A stretch of DNA of 64,000 nucleotides. Source: Cupriavidus sp. YR651 (GTDB taxonomy: Bacteria > Pseudomonadota > Gammaproteobacteria > Burkholderiales > Burkholderiaceae). The position numbers were made by a program, and so were the translations under genes. Shown in pieces: positions 16,278-24,437 of this stretch. Below the pieces are notes generated by a model. That model worked only from the letters and a program-made list of their open reading frames with translations, ran no database searches and was not told the origin of the DNA. Position 1 is the first letter of the stretch; each line of letters starts with the position of its first letter. Location of the stretch: NCBI RefSeq assembly GCF_900101625.1, contig NZ_FMYZ01000006.1:62001-126000 (forward strand). Direction: 5' to 3'.

Positions 16278-17008
16278 TGTTTTCCCTTGGCTGGATGGGC
16301 GAGGCGGCCGTCCGGCTCCGACAGCGAGCGGGCGACCACGGCGAGGACTTCCCTGGCGGTATTTTCCGAGTGCCATCGCAGCACCTGCGCCAGCCGGGGA
16401 CGGCCCGGTTCGCGCAGCGCCGCCATGATGGCCTCGTGTTCCTCATGGGACTCCTGCCAGCGGAGCATATCCGCATTTGCGGCGCCACGCGCACGGTGGA
16501 CCTTGCTCATCAGGCTGGCATAGACGTTGGCCAGCACCGCGTTGGCGGCGCCGTCGATGATCAGCTGGTGGATCTCCTGGTTGATGCGGAAATACTCGGT
16601 GCGCCGGCCCGTCGCATGGGCGTCGATCATCGCCAGGTGCCGGCGCTCCAGCCGCGCCATGGTGACTTCGGAGAGCCGCTGCGCGGCGAGTTCGCCGGCG
16701 GTGGCCTCCAGTCCGTGCAGTGTCTCGAAGGTCTGCCGCAACTCCTCCAGGTCCAGCGGTGCCACGCGGTAGCCGATGTACTGTCGATGCAGGACCAGGC
16801 CTTCCGCCACCAGCACCTTCAGTGCCTCCCGCAGCGGGGTCTTGGAAACGTCGAACGATTCGCAGAACGCGCGCTCGTCGATGCGCTGGCCGGGCGGCAG
16901 TTCGCCTTCCTCGATCATCGTGCGCAGGCGGGCCGCGATCCCGGCGGACATGCCGAGCGTGCGGAGGCGGGGGGTCTTGGGCAGAGCTTGTGTCACAAAC
17001 GTCACCAA
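16274..17008 (-). CDS. GntR-family regulator, FCD subfamily
   Basis: About 244 residues: an N-terminal winged helix (ELPPGQRIDERAFCESFDVS, KTPLREALKVLVAEGLV) and an all-helical FCD effector domain (about 95-230; INQEIHQLIIDGA, SHEEHEAIMAALRE) of the kind that binds a metal and a carboxylate ligand. The start is uncertain: TTG 17008, GTG 17005 and ATG 16951 are all possible and none has a clear ribosome site. It is divergent from the MFS-hydantoinase operon and coupled to the FAH gene, and probably controls both from the operator-like repeats at 17082-17102. Confidence 0.88.
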   Translation of the reverse strand: MVTFVTQALPKTPRLRTLGMSAGIAARLRTMIEEGELPPGQRIDERAFCESFDVSKTPLREALKVLVAEGLVLHRQYIGYRVAPLDLEELRQTFETLHGLEATAGELAAQRLSEVTMARLERRHLAMIDAHATGRRTEYFRINQEIHQLIIDGAANAVLANVYASLMSKVHRARGAANADMLRWQESHEEHEAIMAALREPGRPRLAQVLRWHSENTAREVLAVVARSLSEPDGRLAHPAKGKQ

Positions 17009-17081
17009 ATTGGGTCAATGCACCGCGAAGAGGCTAACACAGCTCCAAATGGTGCATCGTCTACCTTTGAAAATCAATAAC

Positions 17082-17102
17082 TTACAGAAGTTGTAATTAC
17101 AG
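17082..17102. promoter_or_regulatory. Operator-like repeats in the GntR/MFS divergent promoter region
   Basis: TTACAGAAGTTGTAA (17082-17096) is an inverted repeat of TTACA/TGTAA. It overlaps the palindrome TGTAATTACA (17092-17101) and repeats TTACAG at 15-bp spacing. A TATACT hexamer just to the right (17114-17119) could be the -10 of the MFS operon. AT-rich palindromes of this size are typical FCD-GntR sites. Confidence 0.5.
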
Positions 17103-17182
17103 ATTACGTATCCTATACTCGGTTCCGTTGCGCGACACCTTATAGAAACCGCCTCACCAAAGGACCAAAGGAGACAACCGTC

Positions 17183-18484
17183 ATGCCAACGACGACCGCC
17201 CGCGCGGCCTCGCTCACCGAGCGAAAGACCACCGTGCGATGGAAGATTTTTCTGATGATGCTGTTCCTCATCGCCATCAACTACATCGACCGGGCATCGC
17301 TCTCGGTCGCCATGCCGCTGATCGCGAAGGAGTTCGACCTCACCCCGACCATGCAGGGCCTGATCCTCAGCGCGTTCTTCTGGACCTATGCGCTGATGCA
17401 GGTGCCGGGCGGCATGCTGGCCGACAAGTACAAGCCACGCGTGGTGATTGCCTGCGCCACGGTGTTCTGGGGGGTGTTCCAGGCGATGGCGGCGCTCTGC
17501 ACCTCGTCCTTTACGCTGCTGCTGACCCGGCTGGGCCTGGGCGCCGCGGAAGCGCCGATCTACCCGGCCGGCGGCAAGCTCAACGCCATCTGGATGACCC
17601 AGAACGAACGCGGCCGCGGTGCCACGCTGCTTGACGGCGGCGCCCCGCTGGGTGCGGCGCTGGGTGCCATCATCATCACGTGGCTGATCACTGCGCTGAA
17701 TTCGTGGCGCCTGGCCTTCGTGGTCGCAGGCGTGGGTACGGTCATCGCCGGCTGGTGGGCGTGGCGCTATGTGCGCAATTCGCCGCGCGAACACAAGGGT
17801 GTCAACGAGCTGGAAGCGCGTTACATCGAGGAAGCCCAGGCGACCGAATTCCGCGCCGAGCCGGCCAACCTGTCGGGCCGTTCGCTGGACTTCTTCAAGT
17901 ACCGCTCGGTCTGGTGCATGGCCATCGGCTGGATGTGCTTCAACACCGTGTTCTACGGCCTGCTGACCTGGATGCCCAACTACCTGAACAAGGTGCACGG
18001 CTTCGACATCAAGCAGATGGGCGGCGCCAGCTTCGTGATCTTCTTCTGCGGCTTCATCGGCGAACTCATCGGCGGCTGGATCGCCGACAAGTGGAAGGCT
18101 GCCGGCGGATCGCCCAACCGCGTGATGCGCACGCTGTTTGGCATCGCCGCCGTGGTCGCCACCGTGTCGATCTTCTCGGTGGCCTACGTCAGCGACCCGC
18201 TCGTGGTGGTGGTGCTGCTCTCCTCCACGCTGTTCTTCCTGCGCTGGTGCGGCCTGTTCTGGTGCATCCCGTCGATCCTCGGCACCCGCAACAAGGTGGG
18301 CTTCCTGGGTGGCGTGATGAACCTCGGCGGCAATATCGGCGGCATCAGCGTGCCGATCATCGTCGGCATGATCGTCCAGTACACCGGCTCGTACTTCCTG
18401 GCGCTGATGTTCTTCGCCGCCGCCGGCGTGGGCCTGCTGCTGGCCTCCACCGCGATCGACTACGAGAAGAAGCTGCCGGTCTGA
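17183..18484 (+). CDS. MFS transporter, anion:cation symporter (ACS) family
   Basis: Twelve-helix importer of 433 residues, like galactonate/glucarate and phthalate transporters. The first helix contains FLIAINYIDRASLSVAMPLI and the loop after helix 2 MLADKYKPR. The region between helices 4 and 5 (GLGAAEAPIYPAGGKLNAIW) is typical of ACS symporters. The ATG at 17183 follows an AAAGGAG ribosome site. It heads an operon of five genes with short gaps, so it most likely imports the substrate, a carboxylate or ureide, degraded by the enzymes behind it. Confidence 0.9.
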   Translation: MPTTTARAASLTERKTTVRWKIFLMMLFLIAINYIDRASLSVAMPLIAKEFDLTPTMQGLILSAFFWTYALMQVPGGMLADKYKPRVVIACATVFWGVFQAMAALCTSSFTLLLTRLGLGAAEAPIYPAGGKLNAIWMTQNERGRGATLLDGGAPLGAALGAIIITWLITALNSWRLAFVVAGVGTVIAGWWAWRYVRNSPREHKGVNELEARYIEEAQATEFRAEPANLSGRSLDFFKYRSVWCMAIGWMCFNTVFYGLLTWMPNYLNKVHGFDIKQMGGASFVIFFCGFIGELIGGWIADKWKAAGGSPNRVMRTLFGIAAVVATVSIFSVAYVSDPLVVVVLLSSTLFFLRWCGLFWCIPSILGTRNKVGFLGGVMNLGGNIGGISVPIIVGMIVQYTGSYFLALMFFAAAGVGLLLASTAIDYEKKLPV

Positions 18485-18510
18485 CCCCGGACGGCACAGA
18501 GGAGACAACC

Positions 18511-19719
18511 ATGAATCGCTTTGCCCGCCAGGGCGTGGCTGCCGCGCGCATCCTCGCCCCGCTGGCGGCGTGCCTGGTGCTGGGCCACGCCCAGGCCCGC
18601 ACGCCGGCCCCCGCCAGCGACGAACTGCCGACCGCCCAGCCCGAGACCGTGGGTGTGGATTCCCGCAAGCTGGTCGAACTGTCCGAATGGATTCGCCGCG
18701 ACAAGCTCGACGTACGGAGCCTGCTGGTCATCAAGGACGGCAAGATCGTCTTCGAGCGCTACGGCGACGACCTGTCCCGCGACTACAACCACGAGCTGTA
18801 TTCCGTCACCAAGTTCATCAGCGCGCTGCTGGTGGGCACGCTGGTTGGCGATGGCAAGCTGTCGGCCGATGAGCGGCCCGCGGCCCGGCTGGCATCGGCC
18901 CGTCCGGACCTCGCCCCCGCGCTGGCGGACAAGCAGGGCATCGCCCTGCGCCACCTCATGTCGATGTCGAGCGGGCTGTCGTACAAGCTCGTCGAAGGCA
19001 CGGACACGCTGTACTACGGCGTGCCCGACCGGCTGCGCGTGGCCGCCACGGCGAGTGTGCGCGTGGCGCCGGGCAAGGACTTCGACTATATCGACGTGAA
19101 CCCCGTGCTGGTGGGTGCCACGATCGCGCAGGTCGCCGGCCAGCCCGAGGACAAGTACGCCGAGTCGCGCCTGTTCCGCCCGCTGGGCATGCAGCACTAC
19201 CGCTGGGACGGCGCCGACGGCAAGGGCGCCGTGTCAGGCGGCTGGGGCCTGCGGCTGCGCTCCGTCGACATGGCCCGGCTCGGGCTGCTGATGCTGAACC
19301 AGGGCCGCTGGAACGGTCAGCAGATCGTGCCGGCCTCCTGGGTGGCGCGCATGACCACGCCATCGGGCCCCGCCCCCGACTATGGCTACTACTGCTGGGT
19401 CAACAACATCGTGAAGAGCGAGCGCGAGTTCAGCGCCATGGGCTACAAGGGCCAGTTCATCACCGTGCTGCCGAAGCAGAACGCCGTCGTCGTCATGAAC
19501 AGCATCATGTCGACGAAGGGCGGCCTGCGCGATGCCGAGTACCTGGACCTGTACCGCCGGATGGTGAACCAGTACGTGCTGCCCGCGCTGCAGGCGGGCA
19601 CGGCCGTCAGGCCCGATGCCGAACGCGCCGCCGCGCTGCGCAAGGAGCTTGACCTCGCACGCGGCAGCCACGGCGTGCCCGGCACGCAGCTGGCGTTCAA
19701 CGACAAGCCCGAGAAGTAG
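18511..19719 (+). CDS. Class C beta-lactamase-like serine hydrolase, exported
   Basis: S12-family hydrolase of 402 residues. The signal peptide ends near GHAQA; the nucleophile motif is SVTK (Ser98-Lys101), followed by LMSMSSGLSYKL, FDYIDVNPVLVGATI and YKGQFITVLPKQNAVVVMNS. The family includes esterases, amidases and 6-aminohexanoate-dimer hydrolase, so an amide or ester substrate in the periplasm is more likely than a beta-lactam. The gene follows the MFS gene by 26 bases with its own GGAG site. It may process the substrate before uptake; that is inference. Confidence 0.85.
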   Translation: MNRFARQGVAAARILAPLAACLVLGHAQARTPAPASDELPTAQPETVGVDSRKLVELSEWIRRDKLDVRSLLVIKDGKIVFERYGDDLSRDYNHELYSVTKFISALLVGTLVGDGKLSADERPAARLASARPDLAPALADKQGIALRHLMSMSSGLSYKLVEGTDTLYYGVPDRLRVAATASVRVAPGKDFDYIDVNPVLVGATIAQVAGQPEDKYAESRLFRPLGMQHYRWDGADGKGAVSGGWGLRLRSVDMARLGLLMLNQGRWNGQQIVPASWVARMTTPSGPAPDYGYYCWVNNIVKSEREFSAMGYKGQFITVLPKQNAVVVMNSIMSTKGGLRDAEYLDLYRRMVNQYVLPALQAGTAVRPDAERAAALRKELDLARGSHGVPGTQLAFNDKPEK

Positions 19720-19786
19720 TCCCCGAGATTCCCCTGAGGCCGCCCGGCAAGTACCGGGCGCCCCGCTCACTCCCGAGAACCCATTC

Positions 19787-20515
19787 ATGACCAAACGTAC
19801 CCTGCTGGGCATGCTGACGCCCTCCTCCAACACCGCGCTCGAACCGATCACCAGCGCGATGGTCAGCGGCTTGCCAAACGTCAGCGCGCATTTCTCGCGC
19901 TTCACCGTGACGGAGATCTCGCTGCGCGACCAGGCCCTGGGCCAGTTCGATCTCGAGAAGATCCTTGCCGCCGCACGCCTGCTGGCCGATGCGCGCGTCG
20001 ACGTCATCGCCTGGAACGGCACGTCCTCCGGCTGGCTCGGCTTCGACAAGGACGTGGCACTGTGCCGCCAGATCACCGAGGCCACCGGCATTCCCGCCAC
20101 CACCTCCGTGCTCGCGCTCAACGAGATCCTGGAAAAGACCGGGCAGCGCCGCTTTGGCCTGGCCACGCCCTACCTGGACGACGTGCAGCAGCGCATCGTG
20201 CAGAACTATGCGCGCAGCGGCTTCGAATGCATGGCCGAGCGCCATCTGGACCTGCATGTGAACTACAGCTTCGCCGAGGTGGAAGAAGACACCATCCGCC
20301 GCATGGTGCGCGAGCTGGCCGCCACCGGCCCCCAGGCCATCACCACGTTCTGCACCAACCTGCGTGCGGCGCATCTGGTCGATGAACTCGAGGTCGAGAC
20401 CGGCATCCCGGTCTACGACACCATCTCGACCGTCGTGTGGAAGTCTCTGCGCCTGGCTGGCGTGGACACCACGCAGATTCGCGGCTGGGGCCGCCTGTTC
20501 CAGGAAGTGGAGTAA
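19787..20515 (+). CDS. Asp/Glu racemase-superfamily enzyme, arylmalonate-decarboxylase-like
   Basis: A 242-residue protein of the maleate isomerase / arylmalonate decarboxylase branch. The phosphate- or carboxylate-binding start is LGMLTPSSNTALEP. Where racemases and maleate isomerase have their first catalytic Cys, this protein reads IAWNGTSSGW, with Gly78. The second is present: Cys189 in ITTFCTNLRA. One cysteine plus Gly is the arrangement known from arylmalonate decarboxylase. The stop is five bases before the hydantoinase ATG. Decarboxylation or a one-base isomerisation of a malonate-like acid is a reasonable guess; the substrate is unknown. Confidence 0.8.
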   Translation: MTKRTLLGMLTPSSNTALEPITSAMVSGLPNVSAHFSRFTVTEISLRDQALGQFDLEKILAAARLLADARVDVIAWNGTSSGWLGFDKDVALCRQITEATGIPATTSVLALNEILEKTGQRRFGLATPYLDDVQQRIVQNYARSGFECMAERHLDLHVNYSFAEVEEDTIRRMVRELAATGPQAITTFCTNLRAAHLVDELEVETGIPVYDTISTVVWKSLRLAGVDTTQIRGWGRLFQEVE

Positions 20516-20520
20516 CGACG

Positions 20521-21942
20521 ATGCCCGCCCAGGACCGCTTTGATCTGGTCATCCGCAACGCCGACGTCGTCACGGCGTCGGACCGCTTCCAGTGCGACAT
20601 CGGCGTCATCGATGGCCGCATCGCCACGCTGGGCCACGGCCTGGCGCGTGGCGATCGCGAGATCGATGCCGCCGGCCTGCTCACCCTGCCCGGCGGCGTG
20701 GATGGCCATTGCCACCTGGACCAGCCGATGCCAGATGGCATGCGCATGGCCGATGACTTCTTCACCGGCACGCGCGCGGCGGTCTGCGGCGGCACGACCA
20801 CGGTCATTCCCTTTGCCGCACAGGAAAAAGGCGGCTCGCTGCGCGCGGCGGTGGCCGACTACCATCGCCGCGCCGAGGGCCGCGCCGTGGCCGACTACGG
20901 CTTTCACCTGATCGTGGCCGACCCGACGCCGACGGTGCTGCGCGAGGAACTGCCCGCGCTGATCCGCGAGGGCTACACCTCGTTCAAGGTGTACATGACC
21001 TACGACGATCTCAAGCTGTCGGACCGCGAGATGCTCTCCGTGCTCGAGGTCGCCAAAGAGAACAACGCGCTGGTGATGGTGCATGCCGAGAACGCCGACT
21101 GCATCTCGTGGCTGACGGAAAAACTGACCGGCGAAGGCCGCATCGCGCCGCGCTTCCACGGCATCGCACGGCCGGCGGCCGTCGAGCGCGAGGCCACGCA
21201 CCGCGCGATCACCTTCGCGGAGCTGGTCGACGTACCCATCCTGATCGTGCACGTCTCCGGCAAGGAAGCGATCGAGCAGATCCGCTGGGCGCAAGGCCGT
21301 GGCTTGCAGATCCTCGCCGAGACCTGCCCGCAGTATCTGTATCTGACTGCCGAGGACATGGGCCTTGCGGGCGATGACGGCTACGAGGGCGCCAAGTGCG
21401 TCTGCAGCCCGCCGCCGCGCGATCCCGAGAATCAGACCGCGGTCTGGCGTGCGCTGACCAATGGCGTGTTCAGCATCTTCTCGTCCGATCATGCGCCGTT
21501 CAACTATGACGACCCCGAAGGCAAGAAGCTCGGCGGCCAGGCGCAGCCGTTCGACCACATCCCCAACGGCGTGCCGGGCATCGAAACACGGATGCCGCTG
21601 CTGTTCGATGGCGTGATGCGCGGCAAGCTGTCACTGCATCAGTTCGTCGAGCTGACGTCCTACCGCCCCGCACGGCTGTATGGCCTGTATCCGCGCAAGG
21701 GCACGATCGCGGTGGGCGCCGACGCGGACATCGTGCTGTGGGACCCGTTGCGGCGCGTGCGCATTCGCAACGATGCGCTGCATCACGCGGTCGACTACAC
21801 GCCGTATGAAGGCATCGAGGTCACCGGCTGGCCGGTGCACTGCCTGTCGCGCGGCGAACTGCTGGTGGAGGATGGCCGCTACATGGAGCCGTCGCCGGGC
21901 CGTGGGCGCTTCCTGCCGGCCGTCGCGCCGTCGCTGGTTTGA
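20521..21942 (+). CDS. D-hydantoinase / dihydropyrimidinase
   Basis: Binuclear-metal cyclic amidohydrolase, 473 residues, opening hydantoin or dihydropyrimidine rings. All metal ligands are visible: His63 and His65 (DGHCHLDQPM), carboxylated Lys156 (TSFKVYMTYD), His188 (MVHAEN), His244 (LIVHVSGKEA) and Asp323 (FSSDHAPFNYDD). The later stretch GVPGIETRMPLL is typical of the family. It lies within the GntR-controlled operon between two racemase-superfamily genes with gaps of 5 and 11 bases. No N-carbamoyl-amino-acid hydrolase gene is adjacent; the M20 amidohydrolase at 13946 is the nearest candidate. Confidence 0.94.
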   Translation: MPAQDRFDLVIRNADVVTASDRFQCDIGVIDGRIATLGHGLARGDREIDAAGLLTLPGGVDGHCHLDQPMPDGMRMADDFFTGTRAAVCGGTTTVIPFAAQEKGGSLRAAVADYHRRAEGRAVADYGFHLIVADPTPTVLREELPALIREGYTSFKVYMTYDDLKLSDREMLSVLEVAKENNALVMVHAENADCISWLTEKLTGEGRIAPRFHGIARPAAVEREATHRAITFAELVDVPILIVHVSGKEAIEQIRWAQGRGLQILAETCPQYLYLTAEDMGLAGDDGYEGAKCVCSPPPRDPENQTAVWRALTNGVFSIFSSDHAPFNYDDPEGKKLGGQAQPFDHIPNGVPGIETRMPLLFDGVMRGKLSLHQFVELTSYRPARLYGLYPRKGTIAVGADADIVLWDPLRRVRIRNDALHHAVDYTPYEGIEVTGWPVHCLSRGELLVEDGRYMEPSPGRGRFLPAVAPSLV

Positions 21943-21953
21943 GGAGGGACGTC

Positions 21954-22691
21954 ATGCGTATTCTCGTAGTCAATCCCAATATCTCGCAGAGCGTCACGGA
22001 CCTGATCGAGGCCGAGGCGCGCCGCTCGATCTCGCCCGGCACCGCGCTGACGATGGCCACCGCGCCGTTTGGCGTGGCGTATATCGAAACCCGCTTCGAG
22101 GCGTTGACCGGCGGCTACGCCACGGCATGCGCCGCCGCCGAGCACGCGGGCGAGTTCGACGGACTGGTGGTCGCTGCATTTGGCGACCCCGGGCTCGCCG
22201 GCTTGAAAGAGCTGTTCGATGTGCCGGTCGTCGGCATGACGGAGGCCGCACTGGCGAGCGCCTGCCTGCTGGGCCAGCGCTTTTCGATCATCGCGATCTC
22301 GCATCGCATCGAGGCGTGGTATCGCGAATGTGTGGCGGCCAATGGGCTGACGTCGCGGCTCGCCAGCGTGCGCAGCCTGCAGGAGCCACTGCGCGACATC
22401 GGCAGCGTGCAGGAGGATCACTCGGCGCGGCTGGAGCAGATGGCGCTGGAGGCGGTGCGGCAGGATGGCGCCGACGTGATCATCGTGGCCGGCGCACCGC
22501 TGGCCGGGCTGGCACGGTCGCTGAAAGGCAAGATCCCGGTGCCCGTGGTCGATGGCGTGTCGAGTGCAATCCGGCATTGCGAATCCCTGATCGCGCTGCA
22601 GCCGGGTTCCGCGCGAGAGGGCAGCTTTGCGCGGCCGCCGCGCAAGCCGAACAGCGGCCTGCCTTCCGCGCTGGCGAAGCTGCTCGACTAG
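21954..22691 (+). CDS. Hydantoin-racemase homologue lacking the catalytic cysteines
   Basis: A 245-residue member of the HyuE/hydantoin-allantoin racemase family, recognised by MRILVVNPNISQSVTDLIE, FGDPGLAGLKELFDVPVVGMTEAAL and a final VVDGVSSAIRHCE. In characterised racemases a Cys precedes the FDDPG-type motif and another sits in a GCAGM-type motif. Here these read VVAAFGDPG and IVAGAPLAG, with no Cys at either. It therefore probably does not racemise by the two-cysteine mechanism. The ATG at 21954 has GAGGAGG eight bases upstream; it is the last gene of the operon. Confidence 0.8.
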   Translation: MRILVVNPNISQSVTDLIEAEARRSISPGTALTMATAPFGVAYIETRFEALTGGYATACAAAEHAGEFDGLVVAAFGDPGLAGLKELFDVPVVGMTEAALASACLLGQRFSIIAISHRIEAWYRECVAANGLTSRLASVRSLQEPLRDIGSVQEDHSARLEQMALEAVRQDGADVIIVAGAPLAGLARSLKGKIPVPVVDGVSSAIRHCESLIALQPGSAREGSFARPPRKPNSGLPSALAKLLD

Positions 22692-22824
22692 CCCCCGCCT
22701 GACGTCTGCACTTTTGCATAAGCTGTGTGCGTGGCCACGTATTGTGGCCACTCATCGCCCTGCCTAGACTGGTTTCACCGCGCGACGCATCCCGCGTCGC
22801 GCCTCCAGTCCGAGGACCTCGACG

Positions 22825-23451
22825 ATGAAGCTGTACTACTCCCCTGCCGCCTGCTCACTGGCCGTTCATATCGCGCTGCGCGAAGCCGGCCTGCCCGTCA
22901 CGCTTGCCCGGGTCGACCTGATCCACCACACGCTGGCCGAGCCCGAGCACGGCACCAACGACTACTACGCGATCAACCCGCGCGGCTACGTGCCGCTGCT
23001 GCAACTGGACGACGGCTCGCGCCACACCGAGGCCTCCGCCCTGCTCCAGTACATCGCCGACCAGGTCCCCGCGCGCAACCTGCTGCCCCAGGCTGGCACC
23101 GAGGCACGGCTCGAAGCGGTGCGCTGGCTGACGCTGATCTCCACGGAACTCCACAAGGTCTTCAGCCCGTGGCTCTGGCACAAGGAAACCGCGGCCAGCA
23201 CGATCGAGGAATGCAAGACAAAGATCCACAAGCGCTTTGCCGAAATCGACCAGCACCTGGCCACGCGCGAGTACCTGATGGGCCAGCAGTTCACCGTGGC
23301 TGACGCGTATTGCTTCACGATCGCCAGCTGGGCACGGCTGCTGCACATTCCGATGAATGCGTACCCATCGCTGCAGGACTACCTGTCGCGCGTGGCGGCG
23401 CGCCCTGCTGTGCAGGACGCGATGCGTGCTGAGGGACTGGTGCGCGACTAA
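22825..23451 (+). CDS. gst: Glutathione S-transferase (beta class)
   Basis: A 208-residue soluble GST. The N-terminal thioredoxin-like domain begins MKLYYSPAACSLAVHIALRE with the Cys10 typical of bacterial beta-class enzymes. NPRGYVPLLQLDDG and HTEASALLQYIAD form the glutathione site (cis-Pro, Ser). The C-terminal helical domain contains FTVADAYCFTIASWA. It is separated from the hydantoin operon by 133 bases and probably has its own promoter. Its stop overlaps that of the convergent metallo-beta-lactamase-fold gene by four bases. Confidence 0.93.
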   Translation: MKLYYSPAACSLAVHIALREAGLPVTLARVDLIHHTLAEPEHGTNDYYAINPRGYVPLLQLDDGSRHTEASALLQYIADQVPARNLLPQAGTEARLEAVRWLTLISTELHKVFSPWLWHKETAASTIEECKTKIHKRFAEIDQHLATREYLMGQQFTVADAYCFTIASWARLLHIPMNAYPSLQDYLSRVAARPAVQDAMRAEGLVRD

Positions 23452-24242
23452 AGGCGCTGCAGCCGATCATGCGTCGGCACGCGGTAGTGCGATGGCTCGA
23501 GCAAATCCAGCCCACACTGGAGCTGCTCGACCCAGTCGATAAAGCGCGTCACCATCGCCCTGCCCTGGAACGACGGCCCGTGCTGCGGCACGATCCAGTC
23601 GATCTCCATCGTCCGCGCCATGGCGGCCCACAGCCGGCACGCGCGGTTGCCGCTCATATAGCGTGCGTGGAACGGCAACATGCGCTCCGCGTGGGCATCG
23701 AAGTCGGCCACCACGCCGCCCGCCTCCGCCGCCGACGTCATCGCCGCGCCAAGGTCGCCAGAAAACAGGATCTTGCTGACGGGGTCGTAGAACTGGAAAT
23801 TGCCTTCCGAATGGAGGAAATGCGCCGGCACGGCCAGCAGGTGACTTTGCCCCAGAGGCACGACCATGCCGGCATCCGGAATCGTCACGATGCGGCCTTC
23901 GGTCTTGCCAGCCTGGCAGAAATGCGGGAGAAACCGTGCCCAGACCTCCGAGATCAGCACGCGGCTATCCGACGCCGTCAGCCAGCGTCCCACCGAAGCC
24001 ACGATGTCCGGGTCCGCATGCGAGGCCAGGACGTAGTCGAGTTGCTTGGGTGGAAAGTAGCGGCTGATGGTCAGGTAGAGCTCGCTGTACGTCATTTGTC
24101 CGCCGGGGTCGATCAGCGCGGCGTGACCGTGATCGACGACCAGGAACTGGTTGCTCTGCACGACTTCGCCGTGCTCTTCCTCCACCAGGTCGGTGAATGC
24201 CACGCAGACGTGCCCATCCGATTCGTACAACACGGTGCCCAT
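23448..24242 (-). CDS. Metallo-beta-lactamase-fold di-iron protein (ODP-like)
   Basis: A 264-residue stand-alone protein like the oxygen-binding di-iron domain of flavodiiron enzymes and of ODP oxygen sensors. Metal motif: SHADPDIV (His75, Asp77, Asp79), then HFLHSEGNFQFYDP, ILFSGDLGA (Asp163) and VPQHGP near the end. There is no flavodoxin domain. I chose the ATG at 24242 because an N-terminal extension (MVPQTSLLSPLHSKK) is unlike the family. Upstream is an FNR-type box, consistent with a role under low oxygen. Role as sensor or reductase is inference. Confidence 0.82.
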   Translation of the reverse strand: MGTVLYESDGHVCVAFTDLVEEEHGEVVQSNQFLVVDHGHAALIDPGGQMTYSELYLTISRYFPPKQLDYVLASHADPDIVASVGRWLTASDSRVLISEVWARFLPHFCQAGKTEGRIVTIPDAGMVVPLGQSHLLAVPAHFLHSEGNFQFYDPVSKILFSGDLGAAMTSAAEAGGVVADFDAHAERMLPFHARYMSGNRACRLWAAMARTMEIDWIVPQHGPSFQGRAMVTRFIDWVEQLQCGLDLLEPSHYRVPTHDRLQRL

Positions 24243-24305
24243 GATCCCCACTTTCGCTTTTTTGCTATGAAGCGGCGAAAGTAATGAGGTCTGAGGCACC
24301 ATCGA

Positions 24306-24319
24306 TTGACGGAGATCAA
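24306..24319 (-). promoter_or_regulatory. FNR/ANR-type box upstream of the ODP-like gene
   Basis: TTGACGGAGATCAA matches the FNR consensus TTGAT-N4-ATCAA at nine of ten fixed positions. Its centre is about 70 bases before the ODP-like ATG, which fits an activator site near -41.5 with a 5' leader of about 29 bases. Confidence 0.6.
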
Positions 24320-24437
24320 GGGTGCGCGGGAACGAAATCGGCCTTCTACAAACTACATGCCGTTTTCGGATAGCCGGTCGATGTCGAATCGCCTGACACT
24401 ACGGCCACGGCATCAGGCGATGCCGACACCTCGACAG

